Source of the DNA: [Phormidium] sp. LEGE 05292
Lineage (GTDB): Bacteria; Cyanobacteriota; Cyanobacteriia; Cyanobacteriales; Aerosakkonemataceae
Direction: 5' to 3'
Assembly (NCBI RefSeq): GCF_015207735.1
Contig: NZ_JADEWG010000008.1
Coordinates: forward strand, 1 to 64,000
DNA: 64,000 bases
The position numbers and the translations under genes are program-made. Under the pieces are notes generated by a model that saw nothing but the letters and a program-made list of their open reading frames with translations, searched no databases and had not been told where the DNA came from. This document shows positions 37,380 to 45,766 of this stretch, one piece after another; positions within the stretch are counted from its first letter, which is position 1; each line of letters begins with the position of its first letter.

Positions 37380-37871
37380 ATGGATTTACAAGCCAAAATT
37401 AAGGTTACTCCCAATTGTGCTGTATTTACTCGCAATTATCAGCAGCACCTTGAAGATGCGATCAAGAAAAATCCTCGGCAACCTATTACCTTTCGTTCTT
37501 ATTTAAAATGGACATCAGCTGAATTAGCAGTAAAAACTCACAGTTTTTGTAAAATTTACTTTGTACCCGGTGAGGAAAAATTAGTTCAATATGAAGCTAT
37601 TTTAGAAGAAGTATTATTAGAACCGCAAGCAGATAACCCTAAAACCAAAGAGTTACTTACTAATTGTTTAGAATCTACTCAGGAAGAAGGTTTATGGGAG
37701 AAAGAGGACGGAGAAGTAGGCGTTCAAACTCTCTATGTAATTTCCCACTGCCGCAAATTGACCTCGCCTTTTATGCAAACTGAGTTAATAAAACTTTCGG
37801 ATGATCGTCCAATAGACGAAAATTTTATTCGCAGTTATGCGTTAGTTTATGAATGGAATAAATTCAATTAA
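37380..37871 (+). CDS. Conserved hypothetical protein
   Basis: 163 residues, soluble, charged, no signal peptide or membrane helix. The middle reads KIYFVPGEEKLVQYEAILEEVLLEP and the end LYVISHCRKLTSPFMQTELIKLSDDRPIDENFIRSYALVYEW. The alternation of short strands with a terminal Trp is faintly like PUA/EVE nucleic-acid-binding folds, but I cannot support that. Two Cys near the middle and end do not form a known motif. It is alone on its transcript, downstream of the thiC terminator. Confidence 0.6.
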   Translation: MDLQAKIKVTPNCAVFTRNYQQHLEDAIKKNPRQPITFRSYLKWTSAELAVKTHSFCKIYFVPGEEKLVQYEAILEEVLLEPQADNPKTKELLTNCLESTQEEGLWEKEDGEVGVQTLYVISHCRKLTSPFMQTELIKLSDDRPIDENFIRSYALVYEWNKFN

Positions 37872-37967
37872 TTGAAAATATGACTACTCGCTTTCAGGCA
37901 AATGCAGATCTTAATGAAAATCTTGTAATTAAAGTAGTCATCAGTCATTGGTCATTAGCCATTACTA

Positions 37968-38117
37968 CCCCACCAAAAACCTAGAAGAACATCTGTGTTC
38001 ATCTGTGTTCATCTGTGGACATCTGTGGTTAAAATCAAATTTATGCAGCCCACCAAAAATCTAGAAAAACATCTGCGTTCATCTGCGTTCATCTGCATTC
38101 ATCTGCGTTCAAAAAAA
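37968..38117. repeat. Two more ~80-base CATCTGYG tandem units
   Basis: Units begin at about 37968 and 38048 with CCCACCAAAAA and each hold four 10-base TTCATCTGYG words. They are the same family as 28381-28608. A short remnant of the words lies at 47259-47286. Confidence 0.85.
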
Positions 38118-38147
38118 CGATCGCAAACTCTCACCACAAATCTAATA

Positions 38148-38177
38148 CTAACGACCAATGACCAATAACTAACGACC
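38148..38177. repeat. CTAACGACC direct repeat overlapping the pyrE stop
   Basis: Two exact copies of CTAACGACC start at 38148 and 38169, with ATGACCAATAA between. The second copy supplies the last two codons and stop of pyrE on the minus strand. Confidence 0.65.
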
Positions 38178-38765
38178 CACTAATTCCTGCGCCCGACTTT
38201 GAATTTCCTCAATGCCAAAAACCGCCGAAAACTTCAACCCAACAGACTGATAAAACTCCGCACCACCCTGCTTTCTATCCACCAAAGAAATCACTTCTTC
38301 CACAGTGTAACCAGCTTGGCGCAATCTCTCCACCGCCTTCATTGCTGACTGTCCAGTTGTCACCACATCTTCCAAAACTACCACCTTTGCACCATCGGGT
38401 AAATTTGGCCCTTCAACGTAAGCTTTAGTACCATGACCTTTAGCTTCTTTTCTAACAATTAAAGCGGGAATTGGACGATTTTCCAAAGCAGAAACTACGC
38501 TTACAGCTGATACGATCGGATCGGCACCCAAAGTTAACCCAGCAACAGCTTGAGTATCTTCCGGTAACATTGCTAGAAGCAAACGTCCGATCGCCAAAGC
38601 ACCTTCAGGATGTAAAGTTACCTGTTTACCATTGATATAATAAGAACTCTTTTGTCCTGAAGACAGCACAAAATCCCCAGATTGATACGCCAACTGACAA
38701 AATAAATCTAAGAGTTGCTGCCTTAAACTCGTCAAATCAGATGAACTTTTAATTTCACTAGTCAT
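38169..38765 (-). CDS. pyrE: Orotate phosphoribosyltransferase
   Basis: Step five of pyrimidine synthesis: orotate and PRPP to OMP. 198 residues. The PRPP-binding motif is VVVLEDVVTTGQSAMKAVERL near 130, with GADPIVSAVS and RKEAKGHGTKAYVEGP completing the active site, and YQSGDFVLSSGQKSSYYINGKQ at the N-terminus. All catalytic residues are present. The stop codon lies in a dispersed repeat. It is divergent from the secreted-protein gene at 38848. Confidence 0.96.
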   Translation of the reverse strand: MTSEIKSSSDLTSLRQQLLDLFCQLAYQSGDFVLSSGQKSSYYINGKQVTLHPEGALAIGRLLLAMLPEDTQAVAGLTLGADPIVSAVSVVSALENRPIPALIVRKEAKGHGTKAYVEGPNLPDGAKVVVLEDVVTTGQSAMKAVERLRQAGYTVEEVISLVDRKQGGAEFYQSVGLKFSAVFGIEEIQSRAQELVGR

Positions 38766-38847
38766 TACAGTAATTAATCTAAATCAGCCAACAATGATCT
38801 TAGACTGAAAGATAGGCTAATATTTGGGAAAAAGTGAGGGTGAAATT

Positions 38848-39336
38848 ATGGTCATGCGCCTTAGCAGTTTAATAGCAGCATTAACGCTGAGTGCTGCTAC
38901 TAGTTTAATTGGCACTACTGCCAAAGCTCAACCGGGAGTAGATTGTACAACCTACAACACCATAGATTGTGTCAACCCTTTTCCCTTGAGCGGTTACACT
39001 CTAGATGAAGCAATGAATGATGCTTATTTCAGCCACTATAAGCCACTTTATGAAGATCAACTGTTGCCCAGACAACTTAACTACATTTTTGGCTTCGGCG
39101 GCAGTTTATTTGAAGGCGCTTACCCAGAAATTGAAATAACCAAGGACGCAAAAGCAGTTCATGAGTTTTACGTAGAAGCCATGAGATTACAAAATACTAG
39201 TGGCCCTGTGTTGCGAACTAGAAATTTACCCAATCCTTACAACACCTCTGTATTGCAACTCCAAAATAGTTTGATTATTAACCCAAACCCAGTTCCGGGA
39301 GTCGAACTGTACAACGAAGGATTACCTCCACAGTAA
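38848..39336 (+). CDS. Secreted or periplasmic hypothetical protein
   Basis: 162 residues from the ATG MVMRLSSL. A clear signal peptide follows (LIAALTLSAATSLIGTTAKAQ), with likely cleavage after AKA. The mature part is about 135 residues with two cysteines close together (CTTYNTIDC), probably a disulfide, and no domain I recognise; FGFGGSLFEGAYPEIEITKDA is the most regular stretch. It is predicted to be periplasmic or extracellular. No operon partner is visible. Confidence 0.75.
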   Translation: MVMRLSSLIAALTLSAATSLIGTTAKAQPGVDCTTYNTIDCVNPFPLSGYTLDEAMNDAYFSHYKPLYEDQLLPRQLNYIFGFGGSLFEGAYPEIEITKDAKAVHEFYVEAMRLQNTSGPVLRTRNLPNPYNTSVLQLQNSLIINPNPVPGVELYNEGLPPQ

Positions 39337-39432
39337 AACTTTGTAGTAGGGACTTTAGTCCTCATTTCCAACCAAGGCAGGACAGAATTCCTTACTACCA
39401 CACATCTGGTGCTGATTCTGGTAAATGTAAAA

Positions 39433-39505
39433 TCGGCAGTGCAGGAGTCGAACCTGCCTGAGGCGAATTATGAGTTCGCTGCCTAATCCGCTCGGCCAAC
39501 TGCCG
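39433..39505 (-). tRNA. tRNA with CAT anticodon, probably tRNA-Ile2
   Basis: A full 73-base cloverleaf on the minus strand. Acceptor CGGCAGT pairs with ACTGCCG; the anticodon arm is GCGAA-CTCATAA-TTCGC; the T arm is GCAGG-TTCGACT-CCTGC; the discriminator is A and CCA is not encoded. The AACTCATAATT context resembles plastid trnI-CAU, where the C is lysidine-modified to read ATA codons. Elongator tRNA-Met is the alternative. It is not initiator-like. Confidence 0.92.
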
Positions 39506-39667
39506 GAAAAAGACTGTTACCTACAAAGCGGTACTAGCTTCATATAGATTTTATAATACCACTTCAAGTATATCCAGAGCGTTAAGCTTTTTAATTGTAT
39601 AATCAGTCAGGTAAATTCGACAAGCTTTAATGCTAGCTGAGTTTAATTGAGCGTTAGTGGAAGCAAA

Positions 39668-40393
39668 ATGGCGAAAAACGTAACATCCATCAAAAGATTG
39701 AACCCAACAGCAGTAGTGACAATTACTTTGTTAGCACTGATGCTTGTTGGGGGCTGTTTGAGTGGAATTTGGGGGTTTGCTTTAGGTAGGGAAGCTCTCA
39801 AAGGTGTCACTCAACCAGATGCTCGACCAACAGCCAAAAAGAATCAGAAGGACTCGCAATTGGCCTCCAAACCCCTGGTTTTTGTCAAAGAAGCCGATAT
39901 CATTAAGACTGTAAAAGTTCGGATACAGGAAAAAGACAAGCAAGAGAAACCAGAAAAAGAAAAGAAACAAGCAGACAGTAATATTGATGAGAAGTTGGTT
40001 GCTAAAGCTGAAGCTGCTCAAAAACCGCCAACTCAGTCAGGTTTTCCTATTACTACCAAAGATAAAGGTGTAGTCTTGGAAATTCTATCCACACATCAAA
40101 AAGAGGGGATTTTACTGCTGGATGTTAGCTTAAAGAATGAAAGCTCTCAACCAGTACAGTTTGTTTATAGCTTTTTAGATGTTACTGATAACTGGGGAAG
40201 ACCTTTAAGTGCTAACATAGAAGGCTTGCCAAAAGAATTACCAGCTAATAGTCAGGCATTTACTGGGACAGTAAACATTCCGAGTTCAGTGTTAGAGAAT
40301 GCAGAGCAACTTTCTTTGACGTTAACAGATTATCCTGAGCAAAAAATTCGTCTGCAAGCTGCTGGTATTCCGATTGCCAAACCTAGTAACTAA
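39668..40393 (+). CDS. Membrane-anchored hypothetical protein
   Basis: 241 residues from the ATG MAKNVTSIKR; an in-frame GTG at 39647 adds seven. One N-terminal membrane helix (TITLLALMLVGGCLSGIWGFALG) is followed by a long Lys/Glu-rich charged linker and then a beta-rich domain (about 130-240: VLEILSTHQ, LLLDVSLKNESSQPVQF, LTLTDYPEQKIRL). The last part resembles an immunoglobulin-like fold. The C-terminus should be periplasmic or lumenal. The function is unknown. It is 38 bases ahead of the CNNM gene, same strand, so they may be co-expressed. Confidence 0.7.
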   Translation: MAKNVTSIKRLNPTAVVTITLLALMLVGGCLSGIWGFALGREALKGVTQPDARPTAKKNQKDSQLASKPLVFVKEADIIKTVKVRIQEKDKQEKPEKEKKQADSNIDEKLVAKAEAAQKPPTQSGFPITTKDKGVVLEILSTHQKEGILLLDVSLKNESSQPVQFVYSFLDVTDNWGRPLSANIEGLPKELPANSQAFTGTVNIPSSVLENAEQLSLTLTDYPEQKIRLQAAGIPIAKPSN

Positions 40394-40431
40394 TTGCAAA
40401 TCATTTTTTTATAATAATAGTTTTTCCTTAA

Positions 40432-41937
40432 ATGTTTGCCACTGTTGTGGTTTTGTTAACGACCAATCAGGGATTGAGTAATCAAGTTCCCACTGTTCTA
40501 ACTTGGTCAGATGTTTTATTTCGGATTTTGTCAGTGTTGTTGCTAATTGCAATCAACGCTTTTTTTGTTACTGCTGAATTTTCTATGGTTTCGGTGCGAC
40601 GATCGCGCATTAACCAACTAGTTAACTCTGGTGACATTCCGGCAAAAACAGTTCAAGATTTGCAACGCAGTATCGATCGCTTACTTTCAACTACCCAACT
40701 GGGAATTACCCTTTCTAGTTTAGCTTTGGGTTGGATTGGTGAAAATACAATGGCGATTTTAGTCGCTACTTTTTTGACTCGCTTACCATTACCCCGATCC
40801 CTCAATCAAATAATGGCTCATACTTTAGCCATTCCCTTAGCTTTTTTCTTAATTGCTTATTTACAAATAGTTTTAGGAGAGTTATGCCCTAAATCAGTTG
40901 CCTTACTTTATTCTGAACAATTAGCCAGATTTTTAGGGCCGCCAAGTTTAGCGATCGCTCGCTTTTTTAACCCCTTCATTTGGATTTTAAATCAATCCAC
41001 TCGCTTGTTATTAAGACTAGTCGGAATTCGTTACACTGGGCAAGGTTGGCGAACCCCAGTTACCCCCGAAGAATTACAACAAATTATCACCACTTCAACC
41101 GAATCAACAGGCTTAGAAGCTGAACAAAGAGAACTGTTAAGAAACGTCTTTGAATTTGGCGATATTACAGCCGAAGAGGTAATGATTCCCAGAATTAGTA
41201 TTGCCGCTATTCCTAGCACCGCCACCTTGCGAATGCTACTTTATGAAATTGCCGCCAATGGTCACTCGCGCTACCCAGTTATGGGAGAATCTTTAGATGA
41301 TATTCGGGGAATTATAGACTTTATCGAATTAGCTGAACCTTTAGCCCAAGGAAATCTTAATTTAGATACTCACATTCAACCTTGGATTCGTCCTGTAAGA
41401 TTTGTTCCTGAGTATACACTATTGAGTGAATTGTTGCCGATGATGCAGCGATCGCACCAGCCAATGGTAATGGTAGTTGATGAATTTGGCGGTACAGCTG
41501 GATTGGTCACAATTAACGATTTAATTGCCGAAATAATCGGTGATAATAACGAATCAGAAAATTCCGAAGATTTAATCATTCAAAGCGTAGATGAACAAAC
41601 ATTTTTGGTACAAGCACAAATCAATTTAGAAGAACTCAACGAATTGCTAGACTTAAATTTACCCTTAACTAATGAATACCAAACCTTAGCAGGTTTCTTA
41701 CTTTATGAAGCCCAAAAAATTCCCCAGGTTGGAGAAAGTTTACGCTATAAAAAATTGGAATTTACTGTGGTTTCTTCGGCTGGACCCCGCCTTAATCAAA
41801 TTCGCGTTCGTCGCCTTGACTCAACTGCAAGTTTTATCGAAGATAGCAACGAATTAAACACCGTAAATCAAACAGACGAGCCTCTGACAAACGAGAACTC
41901 TAGCAAAAGCACTGACGATGACATTACTTCAAATTAA
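40432..41937 (+). CDS. CNNM/CorC-type membrane protein (hemolysin-family annotation)
   Basis: 501 residues. Four membrane helices of the DUF21/CNNM domain cover about 30-200, with FFVTAEFSMVSVRRSRI and LSSLALGWIGE. Two CBS domains follow (about 240-350; VMIPRISI and MVVDEFGGTAGLVTI), and a CorC/HlyC domain (about 370-470) ends it. CNNM proteins move or regulate Mg2+ or Na+ across the membrane; the old hemolysin name is not functional evidence. A second, shorter CNNM gene is at 61877 and lacks the CorC domain. A strong terminator follows. Confidence 0.9.
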   Translation: MFATVVVLLTTNQGLSNQVPTVLTWSDVLFRILSVLLLIAINAFFVTAEFSMVSVRRSRINQLVNSGDIPAKTVQDLQRSIDRLLSTTQLGITLSSLALGWIGENTMAILVATFLTRLPLPRSLNQIMAHTLAIPLAFFLIAYLQIVLGELCPKSVALLYSEQLARFLGPPSLAIARFFNPFIWILNQSTRLLLRLVGIRYTGQGWRTPVTPEELQQIITTSTESTGLEAEQRELLRNVFEFGDITAEEVMIPRISIAAIPSTATLRMLLYEIAANGHSRYPVMGESLDDIRGIIDFIELAEPLAQGNLNLDTHIQPWIRPVRFVPEYTLLSELLPMMQRSHQPMVMVVDEFGGTAGLVTINDLIAEIIGDNNESENSEDLIIQSVDEQTFLVQAQINLEELNELLDLNLPLTNEYQTLAGFLLYEAQKIPQVGESLRYKKLEFTVVSSAGPRLNQIRVRRLDSTASFIEDSNELNTVNQTDEPLTNENSSKSTDDDITSN

Positions 41938-41969
41938 TTGCTAAAACTAAACCTAGTTCATAAACATCA

Positions 41970-42067
41970 ACTGAGATTTTATTCTAAGAGGCAGAGCCTC
42001 TTTTTTCGTTTCTCGTTCCCAGGTTGAACCTGGGACGAGTTCTGGGAGGTTCAACCTCCCTTGCTAC
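41970..42067. repeat. Three-hairpin dispersed repeat, copy 2 (also a terminator)
   Basis: The same order of hairpins as at 6344. Its first hairpin is AAGAGGC-AGA-GCCTCTT plus a run of T (41986-42006), a good intrinsic terminator for the CNNM gene. Next come CTCGTTCCCAGGTT with its complement (one base lost) and GGGAGGTT with its complement. Confidence 0.85.
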
Positions 42068-42154
42068 AAATTTAAGTCAAGGAAAACCCCGCTTTTATAG
42101 AGATTGGGAATCGGAGTGATCTTTATATTAAATCTTTGATATAACAGTTATTTA

Positions 42155-42829
42155 CTAACAATAATCTACAGGATCTTTTAACCCTAATTCCTCAAAAGCT
42201 GCCAAACGTAAGCGACAAGAATCACAAACACCGCAAGCTTTTTCCCCGCCAGCATAACAAGACCAAGTTTTTGACCAAGGCACCCCTAAACTATTACCTA
42301 ATTGAATAATTTCTGTCTTTCTTAAATCAATTAAAGGCGCAACAATTTTAATTGGTTCACTTTCAAGACCCTGCTTAGTTCCCAAACGAAAAACTTCCTG
42401 CATCGCTTGGATATAGTCAGGACGGCAATCTGGATAACCAGAATAATCCAAAGCATTTACCCCAATGTAGACCCTAGACGCGCCGATCGCTTCTGCATAG
42501 CCCAACGCAAAACTCAAAAAAATTGTATTTCTGGCTGGAACATAAGTAATTGGAATACTTCGTCCCATTTCTGTCAGCGATCGATCGCTCGGCAAATCAA
42601 TCTGATTATCCGTCAGCGCCGAACCTCCCCACAACCGTAAATCAAAACTCACAACTTGGTGTTCCCGCACCCCAGCAAAACGCGCAACCTCTTGCGCTGC
42701 AAGCAACTCTCGGCGGTGACGCTGCTGATAATCAAACGAAAGAGCATAACAATCGAACCCATCCGCCAGAGCTTGATATAGCACAGTTGACGAATCTAAA
42801 CCCCCAGATAGTAAAATCACCGCTTTCAC
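42155..42829 (-). CDS. queC: 7-cyano-7-deazaguanine synthase
   Basis: Makes preQ0 from 7-carboxy-7-deazaguanine in queuosine biosynthesis. 224 residues. The ATP PP-loop is SGGLDSS (8-14), followed by ALSFDYQQRHRREL and PVPARN-like IPITYVPARNTIFLS. The C-terminal zinc site is WSCYAGGEKACGVCDSCRLR. All four zinc cysteines and the PP-loop are intact. It is divergent from the Gfo/Idh gene, with no other queuosine gene adjacent. Confidence 0.97.
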   Translation of the reverse strand: MKAVILLSGGLDSSTVLYQALADGFDCYALSFDYQQRHRRELLAAQEVARFAGVREHQVVSFDLRLWGGSALTDNQIDLPSDRSLTEMGRSIPITYVPARNTIFLSFALGYAEAIGASRVYIGVNALDYSGYPDCRPDYIQAMQEVFRLGTKQGLESEPIKIVAPLIDLRKTEIIQLGNSLGVPWSKTWSCYAGGEKACGVCDSCRLRLAAFEELGLKDPVDYC

Positions 42830-43035
42830 AATTTTTCCTCCCTCGCTACTCCTTCTAGCTTTGGCTTACGGCATTTTACGCTAAAGCATAAAATCTCCTA
42901 TTGGTCAACCTAACCTGTATAGGAACTTTGAGTCTGCTTATAAATTCTTAATCAATGGAGCCACTATGTTACCATCTGGATGGTTTTTGACGGCTATAAG
43001 TAAAAAGACCGAGCGTGGTGTAGGAGCATACCAGA

Positions 43036-44109
43036 GTGCAAGAAAGCATCTCCGTAAGATTTGCAAATGCTTATATGCAACGAAATATAGAACCGTTGCG
43101 AATCGGGGTCATCGGTGTGGGTAACATGGGACAACATCATACCCGTGTCTTGAGCCTACTCAAAGATGTGGAACTAGTTGGTGTCGCAGATATTAACGTA
43201 GAACGCGGCTTAGATACTGCTAGTAAGTATCGCGTGCGCTTCTTTGAAGATTACCGCGACTTGCTGCCTCATGTAGAGGCTGTTTGCATTGCCGTACCGA
43301 CTCGCTTGCATCATTCAGTGGGAATGACCTGTCTGCAATCAGGCGTTCATGTTTTGATTGAAAAACCGATCGCAGCTAGCATTGGCGAAGCTGAATCCTT
43401 AGTCAACGCTGCCGCTGAATCCGGGTGCATTCTCCAAGTCGGACACATTGAACGCTTTAATCCAGCATTCCAAGAACTCAGCAAAGTACTGAAGACTGAA
43501 GAATTACTGGCGCTAGAAGCACACCGCATGAGTCCCTACTCAGACCGAGCTAACGATGTCTCTGTAGTCTTGGATTTAATGATCCATGACATAGACCTCT
43601 TACTGGAATTAGCAGCCGCGCCAGTGGTGAAATTAACCGCCAGTGGTAGTCGTGCTTCCGATTCTGGCTATTTAGATTATGTAACCGCTACTTTGGGCTT
43701 TAGCAATGGCATAGTGGCGACTCTGACTGCTAGCAAAGTCACCCACCGGAAAATCCGCCGCATTGCAGCCCACTGTAAAAACTCTTTGACTGAAGCTGAC
43801 TTTCTCAATAACGAAATCCTGATTCATCGCCAAACTACCGCCAACTACATGACTGATTACGGTCAGGTACTCTATCGGCAAGATGGTCTAATCGAGAAAG
43901 TTTACACCAGCAATATTGAACCACTCCATGCAGAATTGGAGCATTTTGTCAATTGCGTGCGTGGCGGCAATCAACCTTCTGTAGGCGGCGAACAAGCTCT
44001 CAAAGCCCTGCGTTTAGCAAGCTCAATTGAGCAAATGGCTCTAGATGGTCAAGTTTGGCATGAGAAAGAGATAGAGCGCATTAATAATCAATCACCTGCA
44101 AAGGTGTAA
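43036..44109 (+). CDS. Gfo/Idh/MocA family NAD(P)-dependent oxidoreductase
   Basis: 357 residues. The start is GTG because AGGAG lies nine bases upstream; an ATG 13 codons later (MQRNIEPLRIGV) has no ribosome-binding site. The Rossmann nucleotide motif GVIGVGNMGQHH (24-35) and the catalytic EKPIA (about 113) are present, with GHIERFNPAFQEL in the substrate domain. Family members oxidise or reduce sugars, often UDP-sugars or inositol; the substrate here cannot be read from sequence. It converges with the SGNH gene, only two bases apart at the stops. Confidence 0.92.
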   Translation: MQESISVRFANAYMQRNIEPLRIGVIGVGNMGQHHTRVLSLLKDVELVGVADINVERGLDTASKYRVRFFEDYRDLLPHVEAVCIAVPTRLHHSVGMTCLQSGVHVLIEKPIAASIGEAESLVNAAAESGCILQVGHIERFNPAFQELSKVLKTEELLALEAHRMSPYSDRANDVSVVLDLMIHDIDLLLELAAAPVVKLTASGSRASDSGYLDYVTATLGFSNGIVATLTASKVTHRKIRRIAAHCKNSLTEADFLNNEILIHRQTTANYMTDYGQVLYRQDGLIEKVYTSNIEPLHAELEHFVNCVRGGNQPSVGGEQALKALRLASSIEQMALDGQVWHEKEIERINNQSPAKV

Positions 44110-44111
44110 AT

Positions 44112-45122
44112 TCAGCCAAGTTTTTCTTCCCTGTCTGTAATGGCTGATGATTTTAGCTCTAATAATTGCCCAATAGATTGAGTAATTGCTTGGCTAACTT
44201 GCCAATTACCTTGATAGCTGAGGTGAATATGATCCCTATATAAACTTTCTTTTGACTCGGCAGAGTTAAACACTGGCAAAAAGTCCAGATACACAATTTG
44301 CTTGCTGGTAGTGAACTCGGTAAGACGTTGGCGTTCTTTAATCTCGTAATCACGCGGGCCAGGTAAGCCAACTTCTCGCAATAATGGTGTCATTGCCAGC
44401 AAAAATTTTATGTTGTTAGATTTTGCAATCGCTTGAATTTCCCCAATTGCTGCTAAATTAAACCCAACCCTATCCCCTGGTTCCTGATTCAAAGTTGCTA
44501 ATTCCGGTATATTTGGTGCTGGTAAAACATAGCGAGTAAAAACTTCTTGTAATGCTAACATTGGTTTTTTGGCGGGATAATTGCGATCGCGTCCCACCTG
44601 CACACTAGAAGGCGCAGTAGCAAACAAATCATCAGTATTAATTAACAACACCACCACTTGCGCCCCAAAAGTCCCAAACCGTTTTAAATAAGCTAACTCA
44701 TTCCTTGGCCCCCAAGAATTTGCTGAAGCATTCAGAACTTCCACTTCCGTAAATTCATCTTTAGCAATAGTTGCTTTTAACTGACTTACCATCATTGCCG
44801 ATAAAATCTCAGCTCGATCGGTCCACCAACCACCATTTGCGATCGAATCTCCCAGCAACAATACCCGCAAAGTTGATTCCTTACGAGTCGGAGAAATCTG
44901 CTCACCCCGCATCGAATACTCATTAATCTCAATTCGATTCCCAAATCTTCGCGTTCGCTGATTGGGCGCTAGCAAATAACCAATCTCTGCATCCGCAACA
45001 TAAATTAACGGATTGCCAAAGCCAAAGCGGGATCGTAATCCCACCTCTAACAATAACAACACAACAAAAACCACCGCTAAAACTATCGGCAATTCTTTCA
45101 CAACTCTTTTCTCCCCAAACAA
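44112..45122 (-). CDS. Membrane-anchored SGNH/GDSL-fold hydrolase
   Basis: 336 residues. An N-terminal membrane helix (about 12-27) anchors a soluble domain. The catalytic Ser is in LLLGDSIANGG (91-93), Asn in NASANSWGP, and the Asp-x-x-His pair in DHIHLSYQGN near the C-terminus. This is the SGNH set of an esterase or acyl-modifying enzyme, as used in polysaccharide O-acetylation. The catalytic domain should be outside the cytoplasm. Converging with the sugar oxidoreductase gene, it may share a glycan-related role, but that is inference. Confidence 0.85.
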   Translation of the reverse strand: MFGEKRVVKELPIVLAVVFVVLLLLEVGLRSRFGFGNPLIYVADAEIGYLLAPNQRTRRFGNRIEINEYSMRGEQISPTRKESTLRVLLLGDSIANGGWWTDRAEILSAMMVSQLKATIAKDEFTEVEVLNASANSWGPRNELAYLKRFGTFGAQVVVLLINTDDLFATAPSSVQVGRDRNYPAKKPMLALQEVFTRYVLPAPNIPELATLNQEPGDRVGFNLAAIGEIQAIAKSNNIKFLLAMTPLLREVGLPGPRDYEIKERQRLTEFTTSKQIVYLDFLPVFNSAESKESLYRDHIHLSYQGNWQVSQAITQSIGQLLELKSSAITDREEKLG

Positions 45123-45316
45123 TGTTCAGTTCGTTGTCAGCACTTTAGTGCTAAAAAAGCCAAAATCTAACAAAAAACTTTCTAAAGATATAGTTAATTA
45201 TTGAGTTTTTGTAACAAAAGGTAATAGACGAAGGCAGCAACAACTAGTTAATTTATTATTTGAAACCCTTATTTTCTAAAATTTTGCACCGCTCTACAGG
45301 AGGAATATACAGGGCT

Positions 45317-45457
45317 ATGACAGACTTAAATCGTGGCATCATGAAATTCGAGGGAGCCGATACCCCCAAAGCAGTTACTATTTCAGCAATCCTAGTTCTA
45401 GGTACAATTCTCGGCTTAATAGTTTGGGCAATCACTTCTGCTTACGCCGTCAGCTAG
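45317..45457 (+). CDS. Small single-helix thylakoid-type membrane protein (possibly Psb35-like)
   Basis: 46 residues from the ATG after AGGAGG (13 bases) and AGGG. The frame extends upstream to 45260, but that part is not protein-like. The sequence MTDLNRGIMKFEGADTPKAV leads into one membrane helix (TISAILVLGTILGLIVWAIT). It resembles very small photosystem II-associated proteins such as Psb35, which stabilises a CP47 assembly module and Hlips in Synechocystis. That match is from memory and uncertain. It is too short for most gene callers, yet has a good ribosome-binding site. Confidence 0.7.
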   Translation: MTDLNRGIMKFEGADTPKAVTISAILVLGTILGLIVWAITSAYAVS

Positions 45458-45462
45458 AAGGG

Positions 45463-45625
45463 AGTTTTGAGTTTTGAGTTTTGAGTTTTAGAGAGTTTGG
45501 GGAGTCAGAGAGTTAAGAACTTTTTCTTGCTCCTCTGCCCCTCTGCTCCTCTGCTCCTCTGCCCCTCTGCTCCTCTGCTCCTGGAGCTCCCCTGCCCCCC
45601 TGCTCCTGGAGCTCCCCTGCTCAGA
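45463..45625. repeat. GAGTTTT and CTCCTCTG tandem repeats
   Basis: GAGTTTT heptamers at 45463-45489 are followed by an array of about nine 8-base CTCCTCTG/CCCCTCTG units (45529-45585). Two copies of CTGGAGCTCCCCTGC-like words end it. This low-complexity DNA gives spurious open frames. Confidence 0.85.
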
Positions 45626-45766
45626 GAACCCCTGCAACTATTAAATTGGTGTGAGTTTGTACAAAAAAATAACTTTTCTTCCTCTAATCTGAGGACGTTG
45701 TAACAGAAAATATTAGATTCTGGGCAAACTACCAGAAAGCAACGTTAACTGAGGCAAGAAGAAAAT

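Noticed and set aside
45497-45703. Open frame rich in Leu/Pro/Cys
   Set aside because: It is read from the CTCCTCTG tandem array; the composition is explained by the repeat.
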